Positions 33,001-44,944 of a stretch of 64,000 nucleotides of DNA are shown here, piece after piece. The DNA is taken from contig NC_092648.1 in NCBI RefSeq assembly GCF_032118995.1, positions 5,471,001-5,535,000 on the forward strand, written 5' to 3'. The notes under the pieces are model-generated. The model saw only the letters and a list, made by a program, of their open reading frames with translations, searched no databases and was not told the DNA's origin. The DNA is from Asterias amurensis (lineage: Eukaryota > Echinodermata > Asteroidea > Forcipulatida > Asteriidae). Position 1 is the stretch's first letter, and each line of letters starts with the position of its first letter. The position numbers were made by a program, and so were the translations under genes.

Positions 33001-35400
33001 AACTGAAATAAAAAGCTTGTGGTGGTGTACTTTATGTAACTATGCATTACCAGTACTATTTTTTTAATTGTGATGATAAACTTTATCATGGGTGTTTACA
33101 GTACCTTTGGCTTGTTGTTTGTAGCCACAAAGTATTCACTGGTTAAATTTGTTTGTATAGAAACGAGGTTGCTGCTGATAGGTTTGAGCGTGAGTAGTGC
33201 GAACATAACGTCGCGCATTGAAAATATTGCTGAAATATCTTATTTGTTTCGTCATATATGTCTTGTTTATATAAATGACTAGCACTGGAACGTGTTATCG
33301 AAAATATTCTTCATAATCACAGACAAATTATAATATAAAATCTAACAAATAAAAATATAAATCGTGAAACTAACTACTAATGATTTTGGCTTTGTAAATA
33401 ACAAAGTCTGTTTAAGTAAAACAACTTACTTTATATGGGGTTTTTTTAACACTGAATTAGATCTTAATACCACTAACATCTCAAAATAAATTAAATGGTT
33501 TTTATAGTTTAATTATAATTCCTAATATGTAATGAAGGCTAGTTTTCTTCTAGTTACATTCCACAACTAAATTAGAACTAACCTTTATCAATGACATTTG
33601 AATTTAAAAATTACATTAAACAAAATAGCATTACATTATAACATTTATGAGCTTTAGATGTAATCGGTCGGGGGGATACCGGGCCTACATGTGAATTAGT
33701 TTTATGGTTAAGTTTAAATGAAACAGGTTAATTTGGAAATTAAATATATAAAATTATTTGCATTATTTATAGCATCACAAATAGGAAAATACTTGGTATG
33801 TCGTTACTAAAAACAATCTAACCGAGCTGAATGTATACATTTCCCTTGCTAATTTATGCACAATATTCAATCAAATTCAATGTGTAGGAGGGTGATGATA
33901 GCAAATAAGTATTTACGTGTTAAATTTGTTGGTATAAAGAAGAAGTTGCTGCTGATAGGTTTGAGTGGAGTCGTGCGGACGTAACGTTGTCGCGCGTTGA
34001 ATATTGCGAATATATCACATTTGTTTCGTCATAGGCCTTGTTTGTATTAACGACTTAAATGCACTGGAATTTGTTATCCTTTTGTTTTCATAATTCACAG
34101 ACAAAAAATGTAGATATTACAATATTTAACAAATACAAACAAACTAATTTTTCACAAAACAACTTATTTTGATTGTTTTTAAACATTTAATTAGATCTTA
34201 CCTCTAACACCTGAAAATAAATTAAATACTGTGTATAGCTTACTTATAATTACTATAAGAATATGTAATCAAGGCCAAAATTTTACAATGTAATTTAATT
34301 AAACACTAAATTATAACAGGTATGAACTTTATCAGTGGGGGATGCCAGGCCTACTTGTAAAATAATATTATGATTTAGTTTTAATGGAACAGTTTTATTA
34401 GGAAATTAAATATACAAAATTATCTAATTAAATATTAAAATTAAATATCTTGCATAGTTTTATAATAACTACTACAACAATATAGAATTAGTTTCTTTTA
34501 CTAATTTTCCACCACTATATTAGAACAAAAATTTACTAAATATATCCTATGATAAAATTGTTATGACAACTTAAAAATCACATTAACAAAAGGGGGAAGG
34601 ACACAATCATTTCACTAAAATTAAAACACTAAATACAAGTTAACTTAAATTATTACAGGTATTAACTTTAAAAATATAATCAGTGGGGGATGCTAGGCCT
34701 ACATGTACATTTATATTATGATTTAGTTTTTTTGAAACAGTTTAATTTGAACATTAAATATATAAAATTATCTGCATCAATTTTGAGCATCACAAACGGG
34801 AAAATACATGTATGATATCTAGTTACTAAAAACAATCTAACTGAGCTGTCTGTGTACACTATGCTTTTCAATTTATGCAGCACATTTAATCGTATTTAAA
34901 AATTGATGCTTTAATAATATGAAATACTTAAGAAGAGCTAATTTCCTTCACTAAATAGAAAGTGAAACTGATAGAGTTACACCTTAGTGTAAGATAGGCT
35001 TTGAGGAGCTTAAAAATCTTGTGTCGTGTCGGTAAAAGAAAATATTGGTGTGTTTTTTGTAAATTTGCGCTTCGGATAGCGGACATCGGACATTAATGTG
35101 CATTTTAAACGCAGTCGGTGCATTTATTAACCTGGGCAAAACAAAGCAACCTCGCTTTCTGTAAGGGTATCATGTAACACATAAACTGTGATAAGGAAAA
35201 GAAGAAATGATGTAATTAAATGCTATGAATATTAAATTGATGTGTTTATTTAGTTTAAGTAAGGTTCCATTTCATAAAACCACTTTTAAGAAATGTTTCA
35301 TTAATGAGGCATTTGTAGGAGGGTGCTGTTAGTAAGAACGAATTAAATGGCAGCGAGATAGCACTCTATGCAGTAACCAAATTAAACCTAAACTATGTCA
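33001..35400. repeat. AT-rich zone with old tandem duplications
   Basis: Strongly AT-rich and gene-poor. The block TTGCTGCTGATAGGTTTGAG recurs at about 33169 and 33946. GGCATACC/GATGCCAGGCCTACATG-like text recurs at 33670, 34333 and 34686. ACTAAAAACAATCTAAC recurs at 33806 and 34826. This suggests units of roughly 0.7-1.0 kb that have drifted. No coding sequence was found. Confidence 0.7.
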
Positions 35401-36180
35401 CATTGAAGTGTATAAATGCTTGTAGTGCAAGCTCTGTGTAGTTCTTTTTTTGAATTAACTTACCTAGTATTATTTTCAACTCTGATGGAGTAAATTGGGG
35501 GGGGGGGGGGCACTTGATAACAGAATGCAGTTTTTGAACTGTTATTAGGGGAAGTTAATTTTACTTTAAAATTATTAAGCAAAACTATGCCATGAATATT
35601 GAAGTATGTATAAAACGCTTGCAGTGCAAGCACTGTGTAGTGCTTATTATGAATTAAATAACTAGTATTTCTTTCAACTCTGATGGAGTAAATGGGGGGG
35701 GGCGCCACTTGATAAGAGAATGCACTTTTTGAACTGTTATTAGGGGAAATTAATTTTACTTTAAAATTATTAAGGAAGACTATGCCATGAACTTTTGAAG
35801 TATGTATAAAACACTTGCAGTGCAAGCTCTGTGTAGTTCTTGTTATGAATTAAATTAAGGAGTATTATTTTCAACTCAGATTGAGTAAATTAGTGGGGGG
35901 GGGCTGGCAACTTGATAAGAGAATACAGTTTTTCAACTGTCAACAGGGGAAATTAAATTTTACTTTAAAATTATTAAGGTACACTATGCCATGAATATTG
36001 AAGTATGTATAAAACACTTGCAGTGTGAGCTCTGTGTAGTTATTATTAACTAAATTAACTAGTACTATTTTCAACTCTGATGGAGTAAATTGGGGGGGGG
36101 GGCAACTTGATAAGAGAATACAGTTTTTGAACTGTTATTAGGGGAAATTAAATTTTACTTTAAAATGATTAAGGAGGTCA
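35401..36180. repeat. 198-bp tandem repeat, about four units
   Basis: The anchor TTTTCAACTCTGATGGAGTA lies near 35476, 35674, 35871 and 36071, giving periods of 197-200. Each unit has a poly-G run, AACTGTTATTAGGGGAA, CTTTAAAATTATTAAG and GCTTGCAGTGCAAGC, itself an inverted repeat. A minus-strand frame of 121 codons here is only a by-product. Confidence 0.93.
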
Positions 36181-36717
36181 AGTAATTTGTTATATGCTAA
36201 TTTAGTTTGTACTTCACATAATGCACTGATAGACTTTAGAGGTAAAATGGTTGCAATACGCACTGTGTAGTGGTTGGGCCAATGCGCAACCTTCTTTGAC
36301 CTGTAATTGATTGCGCTTTACGCAAATGAAGTCAGGTGCATGAGGCCCATTGCTCTGTTAAGTATTTTGTAGTATTTATTTGTTAGTTTAAGTTGTAAAA
36401 CTACTTGTTAAGGTTTTTAGTCTTTGCGTTTACTTGAGAAACAAACTTGTTGTAATTCTTAGTAATTTTTGTATCTTTCTAAATGTTAAACTACTTAATA
36501 TGTAATGTATTCTTAATGTTCTCTATTTGTGTTGTTTATTTTTGTTCTACAAATAAACCTTTATTTAACGTACACCAACTGACATGTCTTTATTCTATTT
36601 TTCTTCTTGCAACTCTTGCTGAGGTCAAAGGTCATAGGGTTCATCTCATTTCTTTTTTTTATTTGACCTAGCCATTCTAAGGTTTAAATATTAGTTCCGA
36701 GCAATTTTTTTCAAGAG
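36181..36717. other. spacer without recognised gene
   Basis: AT-rich. GTGGTTGGGCCAATGCGCAA marks a slightly GC-richer patch near 36271. Confidence 0.3.
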
Positions 36718-36800
36718 CCACCGTGGCGCAGCGGGCTAGCTCACAGCCCCAGGAATCCTGGAGCTGTGAGCAGGCTGGGTTCAAATCCCTCCGGGGACCC
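36718..36800 (+). mobile_element. tRNA-like sequence, probably a SINE head
   Basis: The A box TGGCGCAGCGG and B box GGTTCAAATCC stand 50 bases apart. Between them lies a strong hairpin (CTCACAG ... CTGTGAG with inner CCAGGA/TCCTGG). The expected acceptor stem does not pair (5' GCCACCG against 3' GGGGACCC), so it is not a working tRNA gene. Confidence 0.6.
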
Positions 36801-36844
36801 TTTTTACCATTAAATAAAGAATTTTTTACAATTCTAACAAAAAT

Positions 36845-36913
36845 GTGCAGGGCTTGAACCGGGGACCTTCCACTCTGTAAGCACTCTCTCTCACTGCTGT
36901 GCTACTGAGCTGT
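36845..36913 (-). mobile_element. second tRNA-like sequence, opposite orientation
   Basis: On the minus strand AGCTCAGTAGCACAGCAGTG gives an A-box-like start and GGTCCCCGGTTCAAGCCCTG a B box. The acceptor ends do not pair well. It faces the copy at 36718, so two SINE heads point toward each other. Confidence 0.55.
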
Positions 36914-37189
36914 TATAAAAATCTAACGGTTTTTGGAGTGATGAAGTTAAAAATGGCTGACTTAGAAAATATTTCAGAATTTATTTTCCCTGGCTCAACC
37001 CTTGGATTTCTAGCTGATCTGAGAGCTGACCAAGGGCCTACAAGGGCCTACCAAGGGCCTTGGAGCTTGGCTGCAGGAGTAAAATTTCTAAGTGCTGAGG
37101 GGCCAAGGAGGTTGCTCAGTGGGCTAGGGTAAGGGTTGCCTCTGCTCTGACACTGCTGGGCAAGGGGCTGGGAGGTTGCTGGTCAGCCA
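36914..37189 (+). other. short open frame of uncertain meaning
   Basis: ATG at 36953 starts MADLENISEFIFPGSTLGFL and runs to a stop near 37130. The second half overlaps duplicated CAAGGGCCTAC text, so it is probably not a gene. Confidence 0.2.
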
Positions 37190-37625
37190 GTGGGCTTGGT
37201 TGGTTGGGATGAGGTCTTGGGTGATGGTAGGAGTGATGATGGGCTTGACTCTTTGGGATGAGTGCTTGGGTGATGGTGTAGAAGATATTTGCTGGACTGT
37301 TTGGGATGAGGACCTGGGGTGATGGTAGGAGAGTGGGATCGACTGTTCGGTATGAGGAGTTGGGGTGATGGTAGGAGAGTGGGGTGGACTGTTTGGGATG
37401 AGGACTTAGGTGATGCGAGGAGTGATGATGGGCTGGATTGTTTGGAATGACGCTAAGGTGGTGGTAGGAGTGATGATGGGAATGATGGCTTGGGTGGTGG
37501 TGTAGGAGTAATTGGCTGGACTGTTTGGGATGAGGACTTAGGTGATTGTAGGAGTAATGGGGTGGGCTGGTTTGAGATGGGGGCTTGGGTTAAGGATAGG
37601 AGTGTTGGGCTGAGACGGGCATGAT
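37190..37625 (+). repeat. degenerate minisatellite, units of about 55-65 bp
   Basis: About seven units built from GGGCTGGACTGTTTGGGATGA, GGACTTAGGTGATGGTAGGA and GTGATGAT vary in order and length. The strand is G/T-rich with very few C. Confidence 0.85.
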
Positions 37626-37714
37626 AAAGCTTGGGAGGACTGGGGGTACGTTGGGGTGAGATGGTTTGTTTTAAATTAAAGTGGTTATTCTTAGATGTAT
37701 ATTAATCGGTAGAG

Positions 37715-38460
37715 GTTTTTTGTATTAAAAGGTGTGGTATAGTACTTTTTATTTAAAGTATTAAATGGGGTGGAATTTTTGTTATTAAAGTGGTTATACG
37801 GCATGGGTTTTTCGGATTAAAGGTGTGGTATGGTACTTTTTAATCAAAGTATTAAAAGGGGTGAATCTTTCTTTATTAAAGTGGCTATTCTAAGATGTAA
37901 TTTAACAGTAGGGTTTTTTCGTATTAAAGGTGTGGTATGGTACTTTTTATTTAAAGTATAGAATGGGGTGGAATATTTTCTATTAAAGTGGTTATTCTTA
38001 GATTTAATTTAACGGTAGAGGTTTTTCGTATTAAAGGTGTGGTATGGTACTATATAGTCAAAGTATTAAAAGGGGTGGATCTTTTTCTATTAAAGTGGTT
38101 ATTCAAAGATGTAATTTAACAGTAGGTTTTTTTTCGTATTAAAGGTTTTGTATGGTACTTTTTATTTAAAGTATAGAATGGGGTGGAATATTTTCTATTA
38201 AAGTGGTTATTCTTAGATTTAATTTAACAGTACGGGTTTTTCGTATTAAAGGTGTGGTATGGTACCATTAGTCAAAGTATTTAATTGGGGGTGGAAGTTT
38301 TTCTATTAACGTGCTTAATCTTAGATGTAATTTAATGGTAGGGATTTTTTCTTATTAAAGGTCTGGTATGGTACTTTTTATTTAAATTATTTAATGGGGT
38401 GGAACTTTTTCTATTAAAGTGGTCTGGGGTTTTCGTATTTAAAGGTGCGGTAGCGTACTT
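37715..38460 (+). repeat. 107-bp tandem repeat, about eight units
   Basis: The core TATTAAAGGTGTGGTATGGT with AC recurs near 37724, 37813, 37920, 38029, 38135, 38241, 38350 and 38435. Between cores lie AATGGGGTGGAA and TCTATTAAAGTGGTTATTC. The period is mostly 106-109 with one shorter unit. Confidence 0.93.
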
Positions 38461-39420
38461 CTTAATTGGGCAGAACGTTTTGCCCACAATACTCTTTTCT
38501 GCTGAAGATCTTATTTGCTGCACTTTCTAACTTGCTGAAGCCATCTTTGTTATATTTGTAAGTTTTATTCTGCTCTCAGTTTTGCATAATATGGTAAACC
38601 AATACAGAATAAGGGAATGAAAAATATACTTCTTTCTACATTTATAGAATCATTTTATTTCAAACTCTCAACAGTTGAAAACAATACAATTTTTCAATAC
38701 AAAATACAGTATCAGTTTGAAAACAATGATATAGAAGTAACTCATACAAAATAACACTTTGAAGAAAATTATCTGCCCTCTTTTGTGAACAAAGCTTTCG
38801 GTGAGTACAATTATCAAGTAATCAATATTAAACTGGACAAAATCTTTGCCCTTTTTAACAATCAAAGTTTTCGGAAAGTTAATTTCTTTATCAACCATTT
38901 ATCAATAACTAAACAAATTATAACTTGGCCACATGGTAAAGTTGACCATAATCACTCTTTAAGTGCCAGTTTTGTTTTGCATTCTTGACCATAAAATGCC
39001 CAGCTTTTTCAAACTCTGTATTAATAAAAATTTCTTGTTCAACACACACAATGTACCTTGCTGTTTTGCGTTGCCTGGGAACCTCCCAAAGTCAATACTA
39101 TTTCCTGGGGGATACTGCCCTCTTGTGATAACATAAAAAAATATATTACGTACCCTAATGGCACTTTCAGGATACATTAAAAATATTGTGTTTTATTGTC
39201 ACTGAAAGAGTTAACAGTCGTTTAATTTCACCTTTATGTGTGAGCAAATGTTGTGTTTTTTTGCATCAGGTGTCACATTTGCAGCAACTTTTTTTTTTTA
39301 ATGAAATCTGCAATTGTGCCTACTCCGCTAAATTGGATGCCAATTTGGTAAGTTCAATTAAATACTCACATGCCACAAGAGAAATTTAATAATGGTTTTA
39401 ACTATAGGCAAAAATACTTG
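38461..39420. other. no gene recognised
   Basis: Several short open frames on both strands lack recognisable domains and coding composition. Confidence 0.3.
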
Positions 39421-39871
39421 CTTTAAAGACACTGGACACCTTTGGTAATTGTCAAAGACCAGTCTTCTGTTTGCAACAATGTTAAGTTTAAAGTTAAAGG
39501 GCTCTTAAAGGGAAGGTACACGTTTGGTAATATCTCAAAACAAATATCAACTTAAAAACTGACTTGGTAACGAGCATTGGAGAGCTGTTAATAGTATAAC
39601 ACATTGTGCGAAACGGCTCCCTCTGAGGTACTGTAGCATAGATTTTGAGAAAGAGGTTATTTCTCACTAAAATAATAAGTCTTTTATTCCTATCTGAAAG
39701 CACACAAATTTGTCAAACAAAAGTGTTTTTTGTCTCATCATTTCCTCGCAACTTCGATGACCAATTTAGCTAAAAGTTTCACAGACTTGTTATTTTGTGC
39801 TTTTGATGTGATACACCAAGTGAGAAGACTGGTCTTTGACAATTACCAAACGTGTACCTTCCCTTTTAAGC
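39421..39871. repeat. relative of the 380-bp palindromic family, with a broken copy beside it
   Basis: 39421-39475 is the start of a broken copy (AAAGACACTGGACACCTTTG). 39503-39871 is a complete relative whose ends are AAAGGGAAGGTACACGTTTG and AACGTGTACCTTCCCTTTT. The inside keeps CGGCTCCCTCTGAGGTACTG and CTCGCAACTTCGATGACC. Confidence 0.8.
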
Positions 39872-40043
39872 TTTTTTGTTTAACCTAGTGAAAGCTTAGG
39901 GCTCAGCCTGAGCCAGTCAAAAAATAACACCTAATCTTTTTGTGGGCTAAAATAAGTGCACCTTTCAAGCAATATCCTGGCAAGGTTTGTCCAAGCGAGG
40001 CCAATAGTTTCCCAAAATAGACATATTGTGACTTGCTTGCAAT

Positions 40044-40247
40044 TCACCGATCCCTTAGGCTCCGCCCACAGCGCACATGTGAGCAAGAACACATGCGCCT
40101 CTCCAATGCCATTCTGCACAAATCTGACGCACACACCAAGCATGTATTCACGCATGTCAGACTTTATAGTGTCAGACTTTTGGTTGTGCAATGGGTTGTG
40201 ATTGGTCAATAAGCAATGGGACGGAGCTTAATGGATCGGTCTATCGG
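40044..40247. mobile_element. 204-bp MITE with CCGATCC...GCTCCGCCC ends, copy 1
   Basis: The left end is CACCGATCCCTTAGGCTCCG. The right end reads, in reverse, CACCGATAGACCGATCCATTAAGCTCCG. Sub-terminal CATGTGAGCAAGAACACATG and TTGTGATTGGTCAATAAGCA match the copy at 46179. No ORF. Confidence 0.8.
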
Positions 40248-41939
40248 TGCACTTACTTTTTACAAAATCATTGCAACTGTGTTACGTAACCCCATACCAG
40301 CTAAGGCAGGAGGTGACTAAATACATCACACCATTTAAATATCAACTTTCCTGATAAAATTGAAAGTACAATAAGGCTACCAGAACTGTTTGGGTTTTTT
40401 TTTGCCTTTAATTTGTAAACTTGCAATGTGAACTTGCTTTGTAACATTAATTCATTTCAAATTTGACAAGGACATTTTGCCCAAGGAATGTGAGTTATCC
40501 AAACTGATTTGGGTGATGGAAAGACTTGACAATATGAGGAACTTATCCAATTCTTTACAGGATTAACTTTTTAAGAAAGTTAAAGCAATAATTTCAAATT
40601 ATAAGATAATAACATATTAACATACTTCCGGCTCATTGCCTACTACTAATCGACTTAGGGGAACGTTTCACAATTTGGTGTTTGTATGAATTTGGCTTTT
40701 AAGCTGTGGCATAAATCAAGCTACTTTTGTTATTTTTAGTCTGTACAAGTCCGAGTATAATAACATATTACCATACTTTTTTAAGAAAAGACATTTAGCA
40801 AATTATAAAAATTCTACACTTTTCAATGGTTTTTGAGAGATGTATTATTACGCATTCTTATGTTCTACTACACATACAACTATCCTTTGAGTAATTATCA
40901 CACTCTCTGGGAAAAAACACCTAATGGGCCTGGGACAGCTATGGTTGTGTAAGAATTATAACCATTAGGGGTAAATGTTAATGAAACATGTTTTTAAATT
41001 TTTCTAGAGTGTAATCAATCTGTAGGGAAAACCATTCATTTGGGTTAGGCTGATGCCAGCATGAAGTCCCCAAAATGTTGTGGCATGTGGCGTCGGGTTG
41101 CAGATTGTATAAGTGCTGCAAACACAGCCCACTTTTTGATGTTAGTAGAAAAACCACATACCTCGGTTCATACCTCGGTTGTAACCCTGTACAAATCTAA
41201 TGAAAGATCCCAAAATCAATCTTTTCCGTGGTAGATTTCATCTTGAAGTGGGAAACCTTAAAAATAAAAACAGACAAAGTAGTTTAGACAACTTTAGTCA
41301 ACCTCCTAGTCTAAGAAGATTTCAAACAAAAAAGCACCAAAAACAGTTACAAAAGATGAACATTTTTATTCAAAGCTTTAGTTTGGTTCATGTTCATCAT
41401 ACACACCAAGGAACACCAACACACCAACACACCAACACACCAATGTATCTCTCGTAAGTTGGTAACATAAAATGAGCTTGCTCCCAATAGTGTTTCAAAA
41501 TCAAGTGTAAACATATGATACGCAAAACTTCAGTGCATTAAATTTGATCCTTCAAACCACACAAAGAAAAATAAGAGATTAAAAAAGGGATCTCCCTTTG
41601 ATATTGATGCAAATAATGAAGCTTTGTTTTGCTCCAAAATGTATATTCCCGTTAATAAAATAAAAAAAAGTGTAAAAAATACCCTGTGTTTTTTGTGTGT
41701 GTTTTTTTGGTGGGGAGACAGCAATAACTTTACCAGAAGTGCCCTCCCCCCAAAAATAAATGTAGCACCCCGTGTACCCCCTAAAATATTACTGTAGTTA
41801 AGGTACTGCACCTTGGCAATGACCTTTCTCTACAGATCTACGTGTGCATGCCCCTAATAGCATACTATGGCATATGAGTTAATTGTCTACATAAACACAC
41901 TAATACTTGAATAGTTTTAATGAATTTACCTTCTATGCA
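40248..41939. other. no gene recognised; small microsatellite
   Basis: Holds a short ACACCA microsatellite at about 41398-41441. Open frames of 85-93 codons near 41200 and 41530 have no recognisable domain. 40737-40780 repeats phrases seen near 40610 (ATAACATATTAACATACTT). Confidence 0.35.
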
Positions 41940-42022
41940 AAGAGCCATCTCATAATACTAGGTTGACATCCAGCGACAGACATCTACTTGGTAGTGATGA
42001 ACCTTATTGATAAGCTTTCTAT
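41940..42022 (-). pseudogene. repeated-exon family, minus array, copy M6
   Basis: Bounded by GTTATACACAG and AGAAG|GTAAATTC on the minus strand. TCATCACTACCAAGTAGATG aligns with the TCATCAACCAAGTAGATG of copy M1. Length is 83 nt. The block GAGGGCAAGGCCATTTGCAT next to it, near 42069, is shared with other copies. Confidence 0.5.
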
Positions 42023-42589
42023 CTGTGTATAACAAAACAAAAACTTTTTATTGCATGAGTTTGTATGAGAGGGCAAGGCCATTTGCATTATGCAAAGGGC
42101 ACCTCCAATGGAAAACTAAGTCACCAAAGCAAAAATCAGAGCAACAGAGACAATGGCATCAATGCTTCATTCTTGCTAAAGGCCAGTAAGACACTGTGAC
42201 TTTGTATGTTCTTAATAGCAGTTGTAATAATATGTGACCCACTCTGCAAAACATGCCAAAAGACGCCCAATATTGAATGGTTGAAAAAAAATTTGGATCT
42301 CACAACAGAGATTCCATGCAACAAGTTTGTTTTATCCAACGCTACGATAATATGTAGCTTAATAACATTTTCTTCTTTTTTTTTTTTTTTTTTTTGGGGG
42401 GGGGGGGGGGTTGACAAATCGTTTATGGCTAGTTTATGAAAAACTTTTTTTTTTAATACCTTATTTATGAAAAATGTTACATCGGGTTAACCACCCGTAG
42501 GTTAACCTTTGACAAATGTCTCAATTTTTAATTAACTTCTTTGTCTAGGCTATTGACTTGTTCGACAAGGAAAAGACAACAAAACAATC

Positions 42590-42912
42590 ATATAATAATT
42601 TGGGGGGCTAATCACCCTTCCTCGCAGCTAAGAGCTGAATTGTGAAGGACGCGGCTACAACGTATTCGAGAAGCTGGCATGCAAGGGCGCCTTTGGCTGC
42701 CAGCCACATCAATTCATTATGACCACGGAGCACAGCCAAGATCGAAGTGTTTGTTTTTTCCCAAGGGAGGAAAACTGGATGGCCTGGAAAACCCTTTTAG
42801 CACAGCAGAGAACCAATGCACAACTCAACTCACATATGGCCCTGGCCGGGAATTGAATCGGGTCACCTTGGTGAGAGGTGAGCGCTTTACGCACAAGCCA
42901 ACCATGCCACCC
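42590..42912 (-). mobile_element. tRNA-Glu-like SINE
   Basis: Read leftwards from 42912, the head is GGTGGCATGGTTGGCTTGTG, followed by GCGCTCACCTCTCACCAAGG, whose loop carries CTC, the glutamate anticodon. The B box is GATTCAATTCC. About 230 bases of unrelated body follow. The acceptor stem is broken. Confidence 0.75.
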
Positions 42913-43388
42913 ATGATCAACTTTGCACCATGATTAATTTTGTTTTACAACTCTCAGAATTTATTGGCCTTATTGTGCCATCTCTTTTTTCGAAATGGCC
43001 TAGCGCCATTTGGCCTTGCCCTAAAACAAACTCCAGACCTTGGTTTGTACAATCGGTGTCTGTGGATTAATTGGAAAGTTGCTTAATTTTACAGGTCTGG
43101 CAGAACATTAACTGGAACCAGGTCTGAGACCCCTATTCTAAATTTGGTATCATCTGAAAGCTGAGAACGTTCTCTTTCTAAATGAAACGTGTACTGTTTG
43201 GAAATAAAAAGCCAAGGCTAGTATTCATCGCTAGGCTGACAAAAAATGGACCCCCCAAAAAGACTTGTGAAATGAACAAACAGAAGTTACACATGCCTGG
43301 AAATGTAAATTTCATCTGGAAGTTTTAAAGGCACCAAGGCCAGGGGAATAAAGATTATTCCCTTCGTTGCCCCTGTGATGTATCAGTC

Positions 43389-43751
43389 CTGGGCTTAATT
43401 TAACAAAGAGCTAAGACTGATCTAAACAACAAATCAATCTTAAATGCTTGGCAAAGTTTGATGTCAAACTACAAGTCAATAGGGAGTTTTCGTTTTCGAC
43501 GACTGGTGGTTCTGCGAGGGTATGTAGTTTTCAGTCAAACTTTGTCGTTTCCAGCAAAACGCAGATTCATCCCAAGTACTGTCGTAGAAATTGAGAAACA
43601 ACTGTCCTCAAAGCGACGCATGTGCAGATAACTCAATATTTCATTTTCACAATCGCAGAACCATCCTTCTTCCAAAACAAAAACTCCCTAATATGATAAC
43701 ACTGACAACTCATCTTGAGATGAGTCTTAGCGCTTTGTGAAACCAGCCCCT
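43389..43751. mobile_element. MITE interrupted by another MITE
   Basis: The outer ends are CTGGGCTTAATTTAACAAAG with AGCTAAGACT and AGTCTTAGCGCTTTGTGAAA with CCAGCCCC, which pair. Inside lies a complete second element at 43480-43690. Confidence 0.8.
43480..43690. mobile_element. inner MITE, TAGGGAGTTTTCG family
   Basis: The ends are TAGGGAGTTTTCGTTTTCGA...GGTGGTTCTGCGA and TCGCAGAACCATCC...AAAACAAAAACTCCCTA. It is about 211 bp with no ORF. Outer-element text resumes directly after it. Confidence 0.85.
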
Positions 43752-43776
43752 GAAGATAATCAACAGTTTGAATTAC

Positions 43777-43893
43777 CTTTTAATGGAGAGAAGAGTTCTT
43801 GCAGATACCATACTCAATGTGTTTTCAGGCAAGCTCTGATGGTCATACATCTAGTTGCTGATGAGTGGATACCTTTGGAGATGGCAACCCTCA
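43777..43893 (-). pseudogene. repeated-exon family, minus array, copy M5 (117 nt)
   Basis: Starts after TTGGTTTACACAG and ends AAAAG|GTAATT. GTTGCCATCTCCAAAGGTAT with CCACTCATCAGCAACTAGAT aligns with plus-strand exon copies, and AGAACTCTTCTCTCCATTA matches their GAGCTGCACTCTCCAGTTA end. The frame giving RVAISKGIHSSATRCM runs 24 codons before a stop. Confidence 0.6.
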
Positions 43894-44767
43894 CTGTGTA
43901 AACCAAAACAAAATAGAAAATGAGAGTTTTTTTTCCTCAGAATAACAATAACCCATCATGAAAATGTTTAGCCAATTTTGAAATATTTATTCTCTCCTTA
44001 TGAGATCACACTTCCTAACCATACATGTACATTGTTCACTTTAACAAGTGAACAGTATGTGAGAAGTTATTGGTCATTTAGAAAAAAACAAATATATTCC
44101 TTGTGAGGGACTTTTAGAGTTTGATGTACTTTTTTTGTCTGGTTCTGACTATGTTGTTCCTTTCTAGATATAAAGGATTAAACTTTAAGGTCAATAATAT
44201 ACTTCAGAACTCTAGCTTTTTACTCAGCCCCGGGTCAACTATCGCCAGCAGGGTTCACAGCATGTGCAAATGTTAACGCCTGGGTTGCTTCACCCAAACT
44301 CAGGACAGGGACTAGTTGCATCTCTCAGTTTTGCTTGTGCCCTCAAAATCCCCCAAAGTTTAAGGTCAATGAAGTGGCCTTATTTACAGAAGATGGCAAC
44401 TAGCGTCCCCTAAGCAACCAATCAGGTCCTGCAAGGATACTTTATTACAAAGTCAGTAGAATTCAAAAGTGTCAGACACATTCAACACTTGAACTGAAGT
44501 TGTTCTCCTAAAGACGAGCAGAGTATACTGTTCGAAATGTCGAGACCAAACCGGCTCTTTTCAAAGCCAACACTCACTCATAAGAGACTTACACATGGTT
44601 GTACCCGCAAGTTTACTATTTATTTATAGTTTCTTCCTCTTTCTCCACACCATGCAAAGCTTCAAACAGTACTTAGAAGTTTTTGTTCATTATTATTATT
44701 ATTCAATTGAAAAAAGAAGACCGCCAGACTTGTTGGTTGTCATAAGAAATACAATGATAGAGTTTAC

Positions 44768-44944
44768 CTTCATAGTTCAAGAGGTGTCTAACATGTCATA
44801 CTGATGTCAAGGGCACTGTCAGTTGAGAGAGAGGATGTCTTCAGCCATCGCCTTCTCAGGAAACTCAAGTGGTCGTCTTCCACGCATCCCGGTCCAGCAT
44901 CAGTGTCCTACTTTGTTGATCAATAAACCACAAAGCTTCACTAA
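44768..44944 (-). pseudogene. repeated-exon family, minus array, copy M4 (177 nt, diverged)
   Basis: Borders TTGTTTTACACAG and TGAAG|GTAAACTC are intact. The inside shares GAAGCTTTGTGGTTTATTGA-type text with M6 and M2 but is longer and has stops. Confidence 0.4.

Noticed and set aside
36953..37132. MADLENISEF... as a gene
   Set aside because: Its second half is made of duplicated CAAGGGCCTAC text, and no splice partner or domain was seen.
44512..44565. Hammerhead ribozyme near GACGAGCAGAGTATACTGTTCG
   Set aside because: The hairpin and a following GAAA resemble a hammerhead core, but CUGANGA is not present in the right register, so stem II cannot be placed.
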